From the NCBI GenBank assembly GCA_021808185.1, contig JAKBCB010000238.1:1-6181 (forward strand): a stretch of DNA of 6,181 nt, given 5' to 3'. Below the pieces are notes generated by a model. It saw only the letters and a list, made by a program, of their open reading frames with translations, did not search any database and was not told the origin of the DNA. Every line of letters starts with the position of its first letter. Position 1 is the first letter of the stretch. The translations under genes and the position numbers were made by a program. Origin of the DNA: Pseudomonadota bacterium (GTDB lineage Bacteria; Pseudomonadota; Alphaproteobacteria; Acetobacterales; Acetobacteraceae). This document shows, one piece after another, positions 5,335 to 6,181 of the stretch.

Positions 5335-6181
5335 TCAGGGCGGGCCGGGCGGCGCCTTGGCCCGCTGGCGCAGGAAATGCACCAGCGGGTTCTCGTCCTC
5401 GATCGATGCGCCCGGCGTCTCGCCCTGGGGTGCCATGTGGGCGCGCCGGTAGGCGCCCGCGTCGAATCGCGGCGAGGGGTCGATGTCGCGCCGCGCGCCG
5501 TGCAACAGGTAATGCGCGAACGGATCGCGATTCGGGCCGATGGTCCCGGCGTTGGCGCGCAGGTAGAATGCGTGGTCGAAATGCGGCGTGGGACTGAAGT
5601 TCTGCGAGCGCCGGTGCCGCAGATAATGCCGCAATGGCGAGACGCCGGCGCGCAGGCGGTAGGTGCGGCGATACCAGCCGGGGTCGAAATACGGCGCCGG
5701 GCATAGATCGGCCGCCTCGCCCGACAGCACGTAATGCAGCAGCGGATTGGGGTCCTCGCGCAGGCCCGCCAGATACGTGCCGCGATACCAGAGCGGATCG
5801 AAATACGGATTGGGCCGCCGGCCCTCGCGCCAGCCATGGGCGCAGAAATGCGCGAGCGGGTCCTGCCCGGCCTCGCCCACGTCGGGGCCGCCGATCAGGT
5901 AGAAGCTGGGATCGAACAGGTCGGATGCCGCGATGACCGCCGCCTCCGTCGCGGCGCCGGGGGAACGGCCCTCGGCGGCACCGTCGAGCACGTAGTGGCT
6001 GAACGCATCCACGCCGGCGGCGGCCACGTCCGGGTAGCGTTGCAGATAGGCGGCGGCGTCGAAGCGCGCCGGCGGCGCGGCGTGGCCGCCATGGCGGGCG
6101 AGGAAATGCGCCAGCGGCGAGACGCGGGCGCCGAGGCCCGCGAAGCGGCGGTACCAGGCCGGGTCGAACCGCGCGCAAGGG
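5335..6181 (-). CDS. FD-x3-Y/HYL-repeat protein, probable C-terminal region of a glycan-synthesis protein (partial, 5' end beyond window)
   Basis: The minus-strand frame is open from the right edge to the TGA at 5337-5335, giving 281 C-terminal residues; the start is outside the window. The whole stretch is seven imperfect repeats of 35-49 residues: FD-x3-Y, about 15-20 variable residues sometimes with PDV, then P-(L/F)-x-H-(Y/F)-L and often G-x-x-E-G-R-x-P. Examples are RFDAAAYLQRYPDVAAAGVD, PLAHFCAHGWREGRRPNP and PYFDPGWYRRTYRLRAGVSP. Repeats of this type are familiar from alphaproteobacterial proteins joined to glycosyltransferase or related polysaccharide-synthesis domains; the catalytic part, if any, would lie upstream outside the window. 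No signal peptide, membrane segment or catalytic motif is seen in this part. The repeats probably form a helical scaffold. The C-terminus is Pro-rich (KAPPGPP). The gene converges on the cytochrome gene with 11 bases between stops and no clear terminator. Family naming is from pattern recognition, and the role in glycan synthesis is inference. Confidence 0.7.
   Translation of the reverse strand, partial: PCARFDPAWYRRFAGLGARVSPLAHFLARHGGHAAPPARFDAAAYLQRYPDVAAAGVDAFSHYVLDGAAEGRSPGAATEAAVIAASDLFDPSFYLIGGPDVGEAGQDPLAHFCAHGWREGRRPNPYFDPLWYRGTYLAGLREDPNPLLHYVLSGEAADLCPAPYFDPGWYRRTYRLRAGVSPLRHYLRHRRSQNFSPTPHFDHAFYLRANAGTIGPNRDPFAHYLLHGARRDIDPSPRFDAGAYRRAHMAPQGETPGASIEDENPLVHFLRQRAKAPPGPP
5338..6168 (-). 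repeat. Seven degenerate protein-coding tandem repeats (FD-x3-Y ... P-L-x-H-Y-L)
   Basis: Counted from the first residue visible at the right edge, the repeat-start Phe residues are 5, 40, 89, 127, 165, 201 and 239, so the periods are 35, 49, 38, 38, 36 and 38. The His of the PLxHYL part is present in all seven. The G-x-x-E-G-R tail is clear in the second and third copies (AEGRSP, REGRRP), drifts to SGEAADLCP in the fourth, and is lost in the fifth (RHRRSQNFSP). The second copy has an 11-residue insertion. The repeats are visible in protein and are too diverged in DNA to be recent expansions. Confidence 0.8.

Noticed and set aside
2729..6178. A 1149-codon open frame on the minus strand, the longest in the window.
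   Set aside because: It runs opposite to the DUF3422 and cytochrome genes and overlaps the repeat-protein gene in another frame. Its translation is Arg/Ala/Gly-rich with no family resemblance, whereas the competing frames carry clear motifs. Long stop-free antisense frames are expected at this G+C content.

Overview
This is a GC-rich window (by eye about 70% G+C, with strong G/C preference at third codon positions). It reads like an alphaproteobacterial chromosome, most likely Rhodospirillales/Acetobacteraceae. That placement is an inference from base composition, a DmeR/DmeF metal-resistance pair, a CycM-like anchored cytochrome c, a DUF3422 protein and the FD-x3-Y/HYL repeat protein; no marker gene fixes the genus. 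All six genes have coherent protein families or recognisable architectures. No RNA gene, insertion sequence, CRISPR array or phage integration site was seen.

Layout. (1) Positions 1-1413, minus strand: the 5' part of a secreted protein with a signal peptide, a probable right-handed beta-helix and a glycine-rich C-terminal domain; it runs off the left edge. (2) Positions 1414-1530: a divergent intergenic region holding a candidate promoter for the secreted protein and a G-tract operator of the RcnR/DmeR kind. (3) Positions 1531-2795, plus strand: a two-gene nickel/cobalt resistance operon. It encodes DmeR, a CsoR/RcnR-family repressor with ligands H3, C35, H60 and H64, and DmeF, a cation diffusion facilitator with a His/Asp-rich loop. 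(4) Positions 2915-4231, plus: a DUF3422 membrane-anchored protein of unknown function. (5) Positions 4373-5323, plus: a membrane-anchored cytochrome c made of two tandem haem domains about 76% identical to each other. (6) Positions 5335-6181, minus: the C-terminal part of a protein made of seven FD-x3-Y...HYL repeats, of the kind attached to glycosyltransferases; it runs off the right edge and converges on the cytochrome gene with only 11 bases between stop codons.

How the parts work together. DmeR and DmeF form a self-contained switch. Without metal, DmeR should sit on the G-tract operator and silence both genes; Ni(II)/Co(II) binding should release it so that DmeF exports the ion. The DUF3422 gene follows in the same direction after 119 bases and could be read through from this operon, but it has its own strong ribosome binding site and no proven functional link. 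The cytochrome has its own leader with a candidate promoter and is probably a separate respiratory electron carrier. The two edge genes suggest cell-surface functions (a secreted beta-helix protein and surface-glycan synthesis).

I do not see a wholly new multi-gene system. The items most worth following are the DmeR operator, the internally duplicated dihaem cytochrome, the seven-repeat protein, the beta-helix plus glycine-rich fusion, and the CorA-like topology of the DUF3422 protein.
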